DNA of 64,000 nt from Gulosibacter hominis (GTDB taxonomy: Bacteria; Actinomycetota; Actinomycetes; Actinomycetales; Microbacteriaceae), in contig NZ_CAJGWQ010000001.1 of assembly GCF_904842695.1 (NCBI RefSeq), positions 248,001-312,000 of the forward strand, given 5' to 3'. The notes under the pieces are model-generated. The model ran no database searches, was not told where the DNA came from, and worked only from the letters and a program-made list of their open reading frames with translations. The position numbers and the translations under genes are program-made. Every line of letters begins with the position of its first letter. Position 1 is the stretch's first letter. Below are positions 45,862 through 55,274 of this stretch, in pieces.

Positions 45862-45867
45862 ATCGTA
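45862..45867 (-). promoter_or_regulatory. Possible -10 box of the leuA leader transcript
   Basis: TACGAT preceded by TGC (extended -10) on the minus strand, about 40 bases before the first leader hairpin. No good -35. Confidence 0.35.
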
Positions 45868-45905
45868 GCACTGTCGACCGCCCGAGTTCTGCATAAACAG
45901 GCCGT

Positions 45906-46580
45906 CTAGAGCAGGCCGTGTTCGTAGGCGTACACCACCAGCTGCACCCGGTCGCGCAGCGAAAGTTTTGCGAGGATGCGCGAAATGTGAGTCTTGACGG
46001 TCGCCTCCGAGAGGAATTCTTTGGCAGCGATCTCGCTATTTGACATGCCCTTGGCCGCCAAAAAAAACATCTCTCGCTCACGCTCGGTGAGGGCCGAGAA
46101 CTCTTCTGGTTCGCCACCGAGCCGGCCGGGAGCCTGCGAAAAACGGCGAATGAGATCGGCCGTGGCCTGGGCGGCAAACACTTCGGAGCCCGAGTGCACG
46201 GTGCGGATCGCCGCCAGCAAAAACTCCGGGTCAGCATCTTTGAGCACAAAACCGGATGCGCCGACCGCGACCGCGCGTGCCACAGCTTTGTCGAGGTCAA
46301 AAGTGGTCAACACCAGCACACGGGTCTCGAGGCCACGCGCCACAATTTGCTGGGTCGCTTCGATACCGTCCATATTGGGCATCCGCACGTCCATGAGCAG
46401 CACATCCGGTTTTACCGTTGCCGCCAATCGGATCGCTTCATGACCGTCGCCAGCCTCGCCAACAAATTTCATGTCGGGCTGACTCTCAATCAGCATCCGA
46501 ATGCCGCCCCGAAAAAGCTGTTGATCGTCAACGAGCGCGACAGTTATTGGACTGCCAGAAGCGGGAGTCGAGGTGGGCAC
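45906..46580 (-). CDS. LuxR-family response regulator
   Basis: Two-component response regulator of 224 residues. The N-terminal receiver has the acidic pair in ALVDDQ (Asp18-19), the phosphoacceptor Asp64 in LLMDVRMP, the conserved Thr in VLTTFD and the Lys in VLKDAD. The C-terminal LuxR-type helix-turn-helix includes LTEREREMFFLAAKGMSNSEIA and ATVKTHISRILAKL. GTG at 46580 has GGAG 7 bases upstream. It is 106 bases after the histidine kinase gene, its evident partner. Target genes are unknown. Confidence 0.92.
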   Translation of the reverse strand: MPTSTPASGSPITVALVDDQQLFRGGIRMLIESQPDMKFVGEAGDGHEAIRLAATVKPDVLLMDVRMPNMDGIEATQQIVARGLETRVLVLTTFDLDKAVARAVAVGASGFVLKDADPEFLLAAIRTVHSGSEVFAAQATADLIRRFSQAPGRLGGEPEEFSALTEREREMFFLAAKGMSNSEIAAKEFLSEATVKTHISRILAKLSLRDRVQLVVYAYEHGLL

Positions 46581-46686
46581 GTGGGTCTCCGTTCTGATCG
46601 GTGCCGCCAAATGAGCGCAATCATTCTTGCACGCGCACTGGGGCATTTGCTGGTGCGTTGCTGGTCTAAGGCTCTCCGGTCACGCG

Positions 46687-47997
46687 TTATGGCTGCGGCC
46701 GTGTCGCTAAAGGTGCCGTCGTGCTGGGGTCTGTGAACTGCCAGGTTTGGTCGCGTTCTGCAGCGGCCAGTGCAGCTCCCTGGAATGGCACTCGTGCGCG
46801 CACCACAAACTGATTTCCTTCGGTGCCAGCCTTCACCAGGCCACCGATCACGAGGATGCGTTCTCGCATCCCAATCAATCCGTGACGAGCACCCGAGAGC
46901 GTCGGGGCGCGTTCGGTGAGATCATTCCGCACGGTGATATCGAGCGCACTGCCCCAGTCGAGCTGCACCGTGGTGGGTTTCAGGCCGTCACCGTACTTGA
47001 GCGAGTTGGTGAGTGCCTCTTGGATGAGCCGATAAACAGCCACCTGCGTGGCTGCACCGAGCGAGCGCCGCTCACCGGTCTCTTGCAGCGTGACCCGCAA
47101 GCCAGCGGTGCGCAGCCGTTCGACGAGGCTGTCGAGATCGGCCATCGACTGTTGGGGGCCGCTCGGTTGGGTGTGGCGTAGCTGCGCCAAAAGCGCCCGT
47201 ACCTCGACAAGCGCCGATCGTGCCGTATCGGCGATCGTGCCGAGCACCTGCGCCGACTTCGCGGGATCGGATTTTGCGAGATAACGCGCCCCGTCTGCCT
47301 GGGCGACCACCACCGCGAGCGAGTGGGCCACCACATCGTGCATATCGCGAGCAATCTGGTGCCGCTCTTGTTCAACCACGAGTTGCTCGCGGCTGCGCTC
47401 ATATTCAAGCTCCACCAGCTGCGCCGCGTGGGCTGTTTCACGGCTAAACACCTGCACCCGTTGCACGAGCCCGGCGAGCCAAAAAATACCCGCGACAGCA
47501 GTAATTGGCAGCCCGAGATACAGCAGCGATTGCACCAGAGCAGCAAAACTGGCGAGACCACCACCGGTGAAATTACCGATCAAAATGAGGTCAGTGCGCG
47601 GGAACATCGCCAGGTGCAGCGCATAAAAAAGCGAAAAAAAGACCGAGGCCAACGCACTCGTCGCAAACCCACGACGGTAGGCATGCGCCGCACACGAGTA
47701 GAACACCATCAGCAGGCCAAGGTCATTACCGTGCGGCGGCGCGCCAGTGAGCAGCTTGACCAGGAACCCGATTGAAACAATCGCCAGCGCAATTTCGGGC
47801 GAGATTCGCCGCAGCACCATACCGGCCGTAAAAAACGGCCAGGTTGCGGCCACCGCCCAATCAAAATAGAAGCTCCAGTCGCTGGTGAGCACATAGGGGA
47901 ACCCCACAGTGAGCATCAGCGCCATCCCGACCACGAGATCAGTGAGCCACACCTCCCGCGGTTGCGGTCGGATATAGGCGCGCAGGTAGTCAATCAT
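46687..47997 (-). CDS. Sensor histidine kinase (NarL/DesK-type)
   Basis: A 436-residue kinase with an N-terminal membrane part of about six helices (residues about 20-185) and no large outer domain, so the signal is probably sensed in or at the membrane. The HisKA_3 box is ERHQIARDMHDVVAHSLAVV with the phosphoacceptor His, followed by a HATPase domain with EALTNSLKYG (N box) and the GLIGMRER glycine box. The last 40 residues are a Pro/Thr tail. ATG at 47997 is taken; TTG 48012 and GTG 48009 are alternatives just after era, so co-transcription with era is likely. Confidence 0.9.
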   Translation of the reverse strand: MIDYLRAYIRPQPREVWLTDLVVGMALMLTVGFPYVLTSDWSFYFDWAVAATWPFFTAGMVLRRISPEIALAIVSIGFLVKLLTGAPPHGNDLGLLMVFYSCAAHAYRRGFATSALASVFFSLFYALHLAMFPRTDLILIGNFTGGGLASFAALVQSLLYLGLPITAVAGIFWLAGLVQRVQVFSRETAHAAQLVELEYERSREQLVVEQERHQIARDMHDVVAHSLAVVVAQADGARYLAKSDPAKSAQVLGTIADTARSALVEVRALLAQLRHTQPSGPQQSMADLDSLVERLRTAGLRVTLQETGERRSLGAATQVAVYRLIQEALTNSLKYGDGLKPTTVQLDWGSALDITVRNDLTERAPTLSGARHGLIGMRERILVIGGLVKAGTEGNQFVVRARVPFQGAALAAAERDQTWQFTDPSTTAPLATRPQP

Positions 47998-48018
47998 GAT
48001 GCTCAGCACCAACTAGGG

Positions 48019-48921
48019 CTAAAAACCAAGTTTCCCGAGCTGCTTCGCGTCACGCTGCCAGTTACTCGCCACCTTCACATGCAGCTGCACACGCACTTTT
48101 TCACCCGCGATAGCCGAGATCTGCTTCGCGGCACGCTGTCGCACCCGCTTGAGCCGGCTGGCCTGATGACCGATAACAATTCCCTTTTGGCTCTCGCGCT
48201 CAACGAACAGGCTCGCGTACAGTTCGAGCACGCCGTCCTCGCCCTCGTCCATATCGTCGATGAGCACGGCAATTGAGTGCGGCAGTTCTTCATGTACGCC
48301 CTCAAGCGCCGCCTCCCGGATGAGCTCCGCCGCCCGCTGCTCAAACGTCTCCTCGGTGATCATTTCATCGGGATACAGCTGCGGTGACTCCGGCATCGCC
48401 GCCAAAAGCTCACCAACCAGCGGCTCGAGATTAAAGTCTTCCAGCGACGATACCGGCACAATCGCATCCCAATCGCGAAGCTCCGAAACCGCCAGTAGCT
48501 GTTCCCCGACCTTGCTCTTAGAGACCGTCTCGCACTTGGTCACAATCGCGATTTTTCGCGCCTGCTTAGCAGCGTCAAGCTGGTCGTTGATGAACCGGTC
48601 GCCGGGGCCGATTGGTTCACCAGCTGGCACACAAAAACCAATCACGTCAACATCGGTGAGCACCTCTTCGACCATGTCATTGAGGCGCTGACCCAGCAGA
48701 GTGCGCGGCCGGTGAATACCCGGTGTGTCAACAATGATCAGCTGCCCGCTGGGTCGATGCACGATACCCCGCACGGTGCGCCGGGTGGTCTGCGGCTTTG
48801 ATGAGGTGATGACGATCTTCTCACCCACCAGCGCATTAGTCAGGGTTGATTTCCCGACATTCGGCCGGCCAACAAAAGTGACAAACCCGGCTCGATACGG
48901 CTCGGTGTTGGTTTCGCTCAT
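48019..48921 (-). CDS. era: GTPase Era
   Basis: Essential GTPase that helps 30S ribosome assembly by binding the 3' end of 16S rRNA. 300 residues: G domain with GRPNVGKS (18-25), DTPG (65-68) and a C-terminal KH domain (about 215-300, GVIIG-like GIVIGHQASRLKRV). The G4 guanine-specificity motif reads T-K-C-E (128-131) rather than N/T-K-x-D. Placed in the conserved phoH-ybeY-CBS-era order. Confidence 0.94.
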   Translation of the reverse strand: MSETNTEPYRAGFVTFVGRPNVGKSTLTNALVGEKIVITSSKPQTTRRTVRGIVHRPSGQLIIVDTPGIHRPRTLLGQRLNDMVEEVLTDVDVIGFCVPAGEPIGPGDRFINDQLDAAKQARKIAIVTKCETVSKSKVGEQLLAVSELRDWDAIVPVSSLEDFNLEPLVGELLAAMPESPQLYPDEMITEETFEQRAAELIREAALEGVHEELPHSIAVLIDDMDEGEDGVLELYASLFVERESQKGIVIGHQASRLKRVRQRAAKQISAIAGEKVRVQLHVKVASNWQRDAKQLGKLGF

Positions 48922-49022
48922 AGCCCACTCTCTGTTTTGGATGAGAACTCGGATCGGGTCACGATTCGCACAGTGTTACGCAAATAGCTCGGCACGCAAA
49001 TAACACGGCACTTAGCGCTCAA

Positions 49023-50396
49023 TTATCCGCCGTGCTCATTGTCTCGCGGATACCGGCGGCGGCGCGGCTCAGCGGTACCGTACCCCTCATCAAGCACGCG
49101 CTCGATCGAATCGGGTAGTTCGCCATAGTCGCCGTCAGCATCGGGATCGGCCACCGAACGCACCAGCACTGTCGTTACACGTCGACGTCGTCCACTGCGC
49201 TCGGCGCGCAGTTCGAGACCGTGTGTCACCACCGTATCGCCAGGTTCAGGCACCTTGCCAAGTTCTTTGCCCAACAGGCCACCAACCGAGTCGACATCGT
49301 CATCCTCGAGATCAACATCAAAAAGCTCTCCCAGCTCGCTCGTGGACATCCGCGACGGCACCCGCAGCGAACCATCGGCAACCAGTTCGGCAGCGTCGCC
49401 GCCCCGATCGTATTCGTCGTCAATATCCCCGACGATCTCTTCGATCAAGTCTTCCATCGACACCAGCCCCGCTACTCCGCCATACTCATCAATCACGATG
49501 GCAAAGTGCACGCTTTCACGGCGCATCCGTTGCAGCAGATCGTCAGCCCGCAGCGATTCGGGCACGATCAGCGCTGGCCGCAGATGTTCGGTAACGCCGG
49601 CGTTGCGATCACCCTGTTCATCAAGCAAGTAGCGCGACAAATCTTTTTGGTAGGCAATTCCGCGCACATCATCGCCGTCGCGACCAATCACCGGCACGCG
49701 AGAAAAACCGGCATTAAACATGATTTCGAGCGCTTCGGCCACGGTTGATTCTGCATCCACCGAAACCATATCGGTGCGGGCCACCATCAGCTCGCGAGCG
49801 TAGTGATCACCGAACGTGACCACCGAGTGGATGAGCTCACGGTCGTCCTCATCAAATACCGCGAGCTCGGTGGCTTCATCCACCATCGACAGCAGCTGCT
49901 CTTCAGAGGTGAGCCGCCCCGCGCGTGCCGGCCGGCCCGGCGTAACCGCATCACCGATGGTGACCAGCAGATCGGCGATCGGCCCCACCACGACTCGGCA
50001 GCCGCGCACCAGCCAGGCGGTAAACCGCAGCGTGGCTTCGGGATGCGCCCGCCCGATCGAGCGCGGGCTCGAGCCGGTCACCACAAAACCCACTACGAGC
50101 ATCACGCCACTGGCGATCAGGAATGCCAGCAGGTCGTCATCAAGCGTTCGCGCCACCGCAATGGCCACCGCAACACCGGCCATGGTTTCTAGTGCAATAC
50201 GGGTGAACGAAATCGCTGTTGTATGCGCACCAATACCGGCCGCAATGTGGCGGGCGGCCCCCGGACGACGCTGTTGTTCCGCAATTTCTTCAATGTCTGA
50301 CCGCGAAAGCGACCCGAGCGCGGCCTCGGCTGCTGAGAGCGTCGCGGTAACGGGCACCACAGCTACCGCGATGACCGCGATCAATATCCAGATCAC
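49023..50396 (-). CDS. CNNM/CorC-type membrane protein with CBS domains
   Basis: A 457-residue protein: N-terminal DUF21/CNNM membrane domain (three to four helices in the first 135 residues), a pair of CBS domains (about 205-330, with FSRVPVIGRDGDDVRGIAYQ and HFAIVIDEYGGVAGLVSMED) and a C-terminal CorC/HlyC transporter-associated domain. Such proteins are often labelled hemolysins but act in Mg2+/Co2+ homeostasis. GTG start overlaps the ybeY stop (GTGA). In the first helix region the usual DUF21 small-residue motif is present but several polar positions differ from the family as I recall it. Confidence 0.9.
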   Translation of the reverse strand: MIWILIAVIAVAVVPVTATLSAAEAALGSLSRSDIEEIAEQQRRPGAARHIAAGIGAHTTAISFTRIALETMAGVAVAIAVARTLDDDLLAFLIASGVMLVVGFVVTGSSPRSIGRAHPEATLRFTAWLVRGCRVVVGPIADLLVTIGDAVTPGRPARAGRLTSEEQLLSMVDEATELAVFDEDDRELIHSVVTFGDHYARELMVARTDMVSVDAESTVAEALEIMFNAGFSRVPVIGRDGDDVRGIAYQKDLSRYLLDEQGDRNAGVTEHLRPALIVPESLRADDLLQRMRRESVHFAIVIDEYGGVAGLVSMEDLIEEIVGDIDDEYDRGGDAAELVADGSLRVPSRMSTSELGELFDVDLEDDDVDSVGGLLGKELGKVPEPGDTVVTHGLELRAERSGRRRRVTTVLVRSVADPDADGDYGELPDSIERVLDEGYGTAEPRRRRYPRDNEHGG

Positions 50397-50866
50397 CGGC
50401 GGTGACCTCCCCGGCGTTCGATCTCGGCAAAGCTCGCCAGCAGCTCGGCCTGCAGTGCGAACATTTCGCGGTGTTCTTCGGGCTCGGCGTGATCAAACCC
50501 CAAAAGGTGCAGGGTGCCGTGTGTCACCAGCAGCGCGATCTCCTCAATCGGGCTAACCCCGTGCTCGACAGCCTGAGCTTCGGCCACCTGCGGGCACACC
50601 ACCACATCGCCCAGCAGCCCCGGCGGGGTGCGACGCTCAATCGAGCCGGGTCGAAGCTCATCCATCGGGAAGCTCAACACATCAGTGGGCCCGGGTTCGT
50701 TCATCCACTGCACGTGCAGCTCTTCCATCGGACCCACATCAACAAAAACAATATTGAGTTCGGCATCCGGATGGATATAGAGCTTGTCGAGCACGTGGGT
50801 GGCAAGCCGCAGGATGAGAGCCTCGTCGACGGCCAGATTGGATTCATTGTTGATTTCAATGCTCAT
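50393..50866 (-). CDS. ybeY: rRNA maturation endoribonuclease YbeY
   Basis: Single-strand RNase needed for 16S rRNA 3'-end maturation and ribosome quality control. 157 residues with the metal-site motif H-G-T-L-H-L-L-G-F-D-H and the upstream TDVLSFPMDE. The ATG overlaps the phoH stop (ATGA), the stop overlaps the next gene, so it is embedded in one operon. Confidence 0.95.
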   Translation of the reverse strand: MSIEINNESNLAVDEALILRLATHVLDKLYIHPDAELNIVFVDVGPMEELHVQWMNEPGPTDVLSFPMDELRPGSIERRTPPGLLGDVVVCPQVAEAQAVEHGVSPIEEIALLVTHGTLHLLGFDHAEPEEHREMFALQAELLASFAEIERRGGHRR

Positions 50867-51924
50867 CGCTGGTTCCTTCGCTGGTTACCGTGCGTCCCGC
50901 CACGCCGCGAACGTTCGCTGGAGGCGCGCTGCTGCTGTGCATCCCATGCGGTGTATGCATTCACGATCTCACCAACGAGCGTGTGGCGCACCACATCCTC
51001 GCTGGTGAGCTGTGCGAAATGCACATCCTCGACTTTGCCGAGCACCGACGAAGCGTGTTTCAAACCCGAAGCGCCATCGGGCAGGTCAATCTGTGTGATG
51101 TCACCGGTGACGACCATCTTCGAGCCAAAACCGAGCCGCGTGAGAAACATCTTCATTTGCTCGGGTGTGGTGTTTTGGGCCTCATCCAAAATGACAAACG
51201 CATCGTTGAGCGTGCGACCACGCATATAGGCAAGCGGCGCCACTTCGACAACATTGGTCGCCATGAGCTTCACCACAAGATCCGGGTCGAGCATCTCTTG
51301 TAGCGCGTCAAACAGCGGCCGCAAATAGGGGTCGATTTTGTCATTCAGCGTGCCGGGCAAAAACCCGAGCCGCTCCCCCGCTTCAACTGCCGGCCGGGTG
51401 AGAATGAGCCGGGTTATTTCTTTGCGCTGTAGCGCCTGTACAGCCTTCGCCATCGCGAGGTACGTCTTGCCGGTACCGGCCGGCCCAATACCGAAGGTGA
51501 TGGTGTGCTCATCAATCGCGTCAACATAGCGCTTCTGTCCGAGCGTTTTCGGCCGAATCGTTTTACCGCGCGACGAAACGATGGCCTCGCCAAGCACCTG
51601 CGCTGGCGCCGGCGCACCGGGTGTGGCCAGCAGTTTTGCGCTGCGTGATACCTGCTCGGGTTCTACCGGAATACCCCGCCGAGCAAGTTCGAGCAGTTCG
51701 TCAACTAGCTGCTGTGCAGCGGCAACCTCTTGCTCGGTTCCGCGGAAGGTGAGTTCATTCCCGCGAGCCAAAACGCTCACGCTCGGGTGTTCGCGCTCGA
51801 CGGTTTTCAACAGCCGGTCGCCGGGGCCCAGTAGCTGCACCATCGGCACACTCTCGACCACCATCGTCCGCTCGATGAATTCACCATCGGGCCGTGTGAA
51901 TTGCTGATTAGCGCTATTAGGCAA
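50863..51924 (-). CDS. phoH: PhoH family ATPase
   Basis: Cytosolic P-loop ATPase of the PhoH1 type (about 353 residues); members are RNA-associated and act with YbeY. Walker A is GPAGTGKT, Walker B is VILDEAQN, and the sensor motif is VTGDITQIDLP. I chose the TTG at 51924, which has AGAGGG 5-6 bases upstream and overlaps the end of the HIT gene by 8 bases; ATG at 51864 is the alternative. The frame extends 86 codons further up, but that part is the HIT gene read out of phase. The last 20 residues are very basic. Confidence 0.92.
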   Translation of the reverse strand: MPNSANQQFTRPDGEFIERTMVVESVPMVQLLGPGDRLLKTVEREHPSVSVLARGNELTFRGTEQEVAAAQQLVDELLELARRGIPVEPEQVSRSAKLLATPGAPAPAQVLGEAIVSSRGKTIRPKTLGQKRYVDAIDEHTITFGIGPAGTGKTYLAMAKAVQALQRKEITRLILTRPAVEAGERLGFLPGTLNDKIDPYLRPLFDALQEMLDPDLVVKLMATNVVEVAPLAYMRGRTLNDAFVILDEAQNTTPEQMKMFLTRLGFGSKMVVTGDITQIDLPDGASGLKHASSVLGKVEDVHFAQLTSEDVVRHTLVGEIVNAYTAWDAQQQRASSERSRRGGTHGNQRRNQR

Positions 51925-52261
51925 GTGATCCCTCTTCAAGGCCACCGGCGAGCACATGCGCGTGCACGTGGAAGACGGTTTGTCCGCCGCCGGCACCGGT
52001 GTTAAATACCAGTCGGAAATCGCCATCCGAGTGTGCGGCGGCAATTTGTTTTGCCACCGCAACCACATGAGCCAGTAGCTCCGGGTCGCCGCTGGCGAGT
52101 TCGGTGACATCGCGATACTGCTCGGTTTTGGGAACCACGAGTACGTGAACCGGCGCCTGCGGGGCAATGTCACGGAAAGCAATCACCCGATCGTCTTCAA
52201 ACACGATGTCGCTCGGGATTTCGCGCTGGATAATTCGAGTAAAAACGCTGGGCTCAGTCAT
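51917..52261 (-). CDS. HIT family protein (HinT-like)
   Basis: Purine nucleoside phosphoramidase-like protein of 114 residues. The histidine triad is V-F-H-V-H-A-H-V, and the N-terminal IIQREIPSDIVFEDD is typical of Hint. Substrate in vivo unknown. It lies between rsmE and phoH and overlaps phoH by 8 bases. Confidence 0.94.
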   Translation of the reverse strand: MTEPSVFTRIIQREIPSDIVFEDDRVIAFRDIAPQAPVHVLVVPKTEQYRDVTELASGDPELLAHVVAVAKQIAAAHSDGDFRLVFNTGAGGGQTVFHVHAHVLAGGLEEGSLA

Positions 52262-52318
52262 GGTATTCAGTCTAGTTGGCCGTGCCAGATGAACCGCCGA
52301 AAGCTGGCGGGCACACCG

Positions 52319-53050
52319 CTACCAGCGACCCAGCTTGCACTGCAGCACCGCGATAGCAGCCGGCCCCGCGGTGGAGGTTCGCAGCACCTCGGCCCCGAGC
52401 CGAACCCGCTGCGCACCCAATTGCGTAAACTCATCAAACTCGCGTGACTCAATCCCGCCCTCGGGACCCACCACGAGCACAATGTCGTCGGCGACGCAAT
52501 CGACCTCGCTGAGCCGAGTTTCAGCGCGCGGATCAAGCACTATCACCTGTGCCGCCGACAGCCGCTGCATCAGCTGCGGCACGCTCGCGGCAAAATCTTC
52601 AACAGCGGGCAACCACGCCGAAAGCGACTGTTTCGCAGCCTCGCGACAAATACTCGTCCAGCGGTCCCGCTGCCGGGCGACCTTCTCGCCGCGCCACTGC
52701 GAAACCGAGCGATGCGCCTGCCACGGGGTCACCGAACTCACGCCGAGTTCTACCGCGGCCTGCACCGCCATTTCGTCACGACCGCCCTTGGCGAGTGCCT
52801 GCACCAAATGGATGCGCGGGGTCGGTTCAGGTTCGCGAACAACTTCCAGCACACGCACCTCAAAAGTGCTGGGTGAGACGGCGACAGTTTCGCAGACCAC
52901 ACGCATCCCGTGCCCGTTCAGCAGCTCAATCTGCTCACCAACCTGCAGCCGCGCCACTTTCACCGCGTGGCGCGCCTCATCACCGCCGACGGTAATGAGC
53001 TCACCGGCCGCGGTATCAGCGAGCTCGGCAACAAGATACGCGTGCGCCAT
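52319..53050 (-). CDS. rsmE: 16S rRNA (uracil1498-N3)-methyltransferase
   Basis: SPOUT-class methyltransferase modifying U1498 of 16S rRNA. 243 residues: N-terminal PUA-like domain (HAVKVARLQVGEQIELLNG), then the knot domain with the SAM-binding VVGPEGGIE and LGAEVLRTSTA. The ATG shares one base with the dnaJ stop (TAATG). Confidence 0.94.
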   Translation of the reverse strand: MAHAYLVAELADTAAGELITVGGDEARHAVKVARLQVGEQIELLNGHGMRVVCETVAVSPSTFEVRVLEVVREPEPTPRIHLVQALAKGGRDEMAVQAAVELGVSSVTPWQAHRSVSQWRGEKVARQRDRWTSICREAAKQSLSAWLPAVEDFAASVPQLMQRLSAAQVIVLDPRAETRLSEVDCVADDIVLVVGPEGGIESREFDEFTQLGAQRVRLGAEVLRTSTAGPAAIAVLQCKLGRW

Positions 53051-54138
53051 TAGCGCCCGAACCGTTCACGCATTCGCGAAAAAAGGCCGTGTTTTTCGGT
53101 CGCGAGCTTCGGCTTGGTGGAGTTGCGGTCGCGCTCAGCGAACTCGCGCAGCAGTTCCTTCTGGCGGCTATCGAGCTTGGTCGGAGTGACCACCTGCACG
53201 GTGACTTTCACATCACCGCGCTGGGTTGATTGCAGGCGCGTGATGCCGCGGCCGGCCACTGTGAGCACCTCTCCCGACTGCACACCGGCGGGAATTTCGA
53301 GTTCGATATCGCCATCAAGCCCCGGCAGGGTGACCTGCTCACCGAGCACCGCGTCAACCATGGCAACCTCGAGCACGCACTCGAGATCATCTCCCGAGCG
53401 CTGCCACACCTCGTGGTCCCGCACTCGAATCTCGAGGTACAGATCGGCGTTGGCGCCACCGGCGGGGCCGGCCTCACCCTGACCGGGCAGCCGGATGCGC
53501 AGGCCCGAGTCGACACCGGCGGGAATATCCACCGGGATGGTCGTGCGTGCCCGCACACGCCCCTGACCGTGGCAGGTGGTGCAGTGCTTGTCAATCACCG
53601 TGCCGTAGCCGTGGCAGGTGCCACACGGCGAGGTGGTGACCACGGGCCCGAGCACCGAACGCACCTGGCGGCGCACTTCCCCTGCCCCGCCACATTCTGA
53701 ACAGGTCTTCGGTGATACACCGTCGGCACAGCAGCTCCCGTCACAGTCGGGACAGCGCTCAGCGGTGTTGACCTCAATATCGCGATGCGTGCCAAACATC
53801 ACCTCGTGCAGGTCGAGATCGACGTGCACCAGTGCATCCTGCCCGCGCTGCGCACGCGAACGCGGACCGCGGCCACCGGCTGCACCGCCAAAGAAGGCGT
53901 CAAAAATATCGCCAAATCCAAAACCACCGCCGGCGCTCGGCCCGGCATCGTACTGTCGCCGACGCTGCGGGTCACCCAGGGTGTCGTAGGCCGCGGTCAC
54001 ATCCTTAAACTGTTCGGCAGCCTCCGGTGACGGATTCACATCGGGATGCAGCTGCCGCGCGAGTTTGCGATAGGCCTTTTTGATTTCGTCCTGGCTTGCA
54101 TCGCGAGCTACACCGAGAGTCTCGTAAAAATCTGCCAA
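53050..54138 (-). CDS. dnaJ: Molecular chaperone DnaJ
   Basis: Hsp70 co-chaperone. 362 residues: J domain (1-65) with the HPD motif in [10 protein letters not shown], a Gly/Phe-rich linker ([16 protein letters not shown]), the cysteine-rich zinc domain ([32 protein letters not shown]), and the substrate-binding C-terminal domains. The first knuckle has C-x-x-C-x-G-S-C rather than C-x-x-C-x-G-x-G. Start is TTG with GAGGAG nine bases upstream. This is the second (DnaJ2) type paired with hrcA; 66 bases separate them. dnaK and grpE are not here. Confidence 0.95.
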   Translation of the reverse strand: MADFYETLGVARDASQDEIKKAYRKLARQLHPDVNPSPEAAEQFKDVTAAYDTLGDPQRRRQYDAGPSAGGGFGFGDIFDAFFGGAAGGRGPRSRAQRGQDALVHVDLDLHEVMFGTHRDIEVNTAERCPDCDGSCCADGVSPKTCSECGGAGEVRRQVRSVLGPVVTTSPCGTCHGYGTVIDKHCTTCHGQGRVRARTTIPVDIPAGVDSGLRIRLPGQGEAGPAGGANADLYLEIRVRDHEVWQRSGDDLECVLEVAMVDAVLGEQVTLPGLDGDIELEIPAGVQSGEVLTVAGRGITRLQSTQRGDVKVTVQVVTPTKLDSRQKELLREFAERDRNSTKPKLATEKHGLFSRMRERFGR

Positions 54139-54204
54139 GTTAAACGGCTCCTCATGAGTGTGGTTAAAAAACGTGGTAGTCGGTGGGGTTCACCGCGGCA
54201 CGAA

Positions 54205-55227
54205 TCAATCGTGCAAATCATCGGTGAGTCGCGATAGGTAGCGGGCAACCGCACGCACCGCGGCAATATTGTTCGAATAGTCCATTCTTGTGGGCCCCAG
54301 CAGCCCAACGCGCGCCGCGCCGCCCTCGGCTCGATACTGGGTTGCCACCACACTGGTTTCTTCCAGCGTGGCATTTTCGTGTTCGTGTCCGATCGATACC
54401 GCCACTTCGCGATCATTAATATCCAATTCGGTGAACAGTCGCAGCAGCACCACCTGTTCTTCGATCGCTTCGAGCAGCGGCAGGATGGTCGAAAAATCGC
54501 GCTCTGAGCGCGCCAGGTTGGCGGCACCGGCAATTACCAGGCGATGATGTTGGTTCGCCAGCACCTGGTCGACAAGCGCTGCCGCCAACGGAGTGGCCGC
54601 CGCCACATCCTCGGGGGCGAGGAAATCTTGGGGGTTGCGCAACAGTGCCGCCGCATCCCGCAGCCGCTTCCCGACAAGCTGTTCATTGAACCGATCCCGC
54701 AGCCGCTCGAGCAGTTCGGCGCTTGCGGGTTCGCGAAGCTCGGTGATGCGCTGCTCAACGCGACCGCTATCGGTAATGAGCACCGTGAGCACCCGGCGCT
54801 CATGCAGCGGCACGAGTTCAATGCGGTGCACATCGGTGTTGAGCAGGGACGGTAGATGCCCAATGGCAACCGAGCCGGTCAGCTGGGCGAGCATCCGCAC
54901 CGACCTGTCGAGCAGCTGCTCGGGGTCGAGCGTCCCGGCCATGAACTGCGAAATCGCCCGCCGCTGGGCCGGTGAGAGGGGGCGCACCTCGGCCAGCCGG
55001 TCGACGAAAACGCGATATCCCTTATCGGTCGGGATGCGCCCGCAAGAGGTGTGCGGTGCGGTGATGAGTTCAGCCTCTTCAAGCGCCGACATATCGTTTC
55101 GAATCGTTGCCGCCGAGACGTTAAAACCGTGCCGGTCGACGATTCGTTGCGAACCCACCGGCTCGCTGGTGGCGACATAGTCTCCGACAATTGCGCGCAG
55201 CACCTCGAGGCTCCGCTCGGTAATCAT
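54205..55227 (-). CDS. hrcA: Heat-inducible transcription repressor
   Basis: Represses chaperone genes by binding CIRCE elements. 340 residues: N-terminal winged helix (ERSLEVLRAIVGDYVATSEPVGSQ ... SAATIRNDMSALEE) and the dimerisation/GAF-like part, with RIPTDKGYR between. ATG at 55227, GGTGG upstream; the frame extends nine codons further but the shorter start fits the family. A degenerate CIRCE lies 21 bases upstream, so it probably represses its own operon with dnaJ. Confidence 0.95.
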   Translation of the reverse strand: MITERSLEVLRAIVGDYVATSEPVGSQRIVDRHGFNVSAATIRNDMSALEEAELITAPHTSCGRIPTDKGYRVFVDRLAEVRPLSPAQRRAISQFMAGTLDPEQLLDRSVRMLAQLTGSVAIGHLPSLLNTDVHRIELVPLHERRVLTVLITDSGRVEQRITELREPASAELLERLRDRFNEQLVGKRLRDAAALLRNPQDFLAPEDVAAATPLAAALVDQVLANQHHRLVIAGAANLARSERDFSTILPLLEAIEEQVVLLRLFTELDINDREVAVSIGHEHENATLEETSVVATQYRAEGGAARVGLLGPTRMDYSNNIAAVRAVARYLSRLTDDLHD

Positions 55228-55247
55228 CAGTTCACCACCGTTCTGAA

Positions 55248-55274
55248 TTTGCACTCAAACATGCTGACTGCCAA
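55248..55274 (-). promoter_or_regulatory. CIRCE-like operator of hrcA-dnaJ
   Basis: TTTGCACTC - 9 bases - GACTGCCAA: compared with TTAGCACTC-N9-GAGTGCTAA, one and two mismatches in the two halves. It overlaps the expected transcript start. Confidence 0.6.

Noticed and set aside
45801-45863. A 20-codon open frame on the minus strand (MTTCSETAPSFF...) upstream of leuA as a leader peptide
   Set aside because: It has a single Leu codon, its ATG overlaps the likely -10 box and it has no binding site, so a classical leucine attenuator is not supported.
51925-52182. N-terminal extension of PhoH by 86 residues
   Set aside because: It is the HIT gene read out of phase, with no similarity to PhoH proteins.
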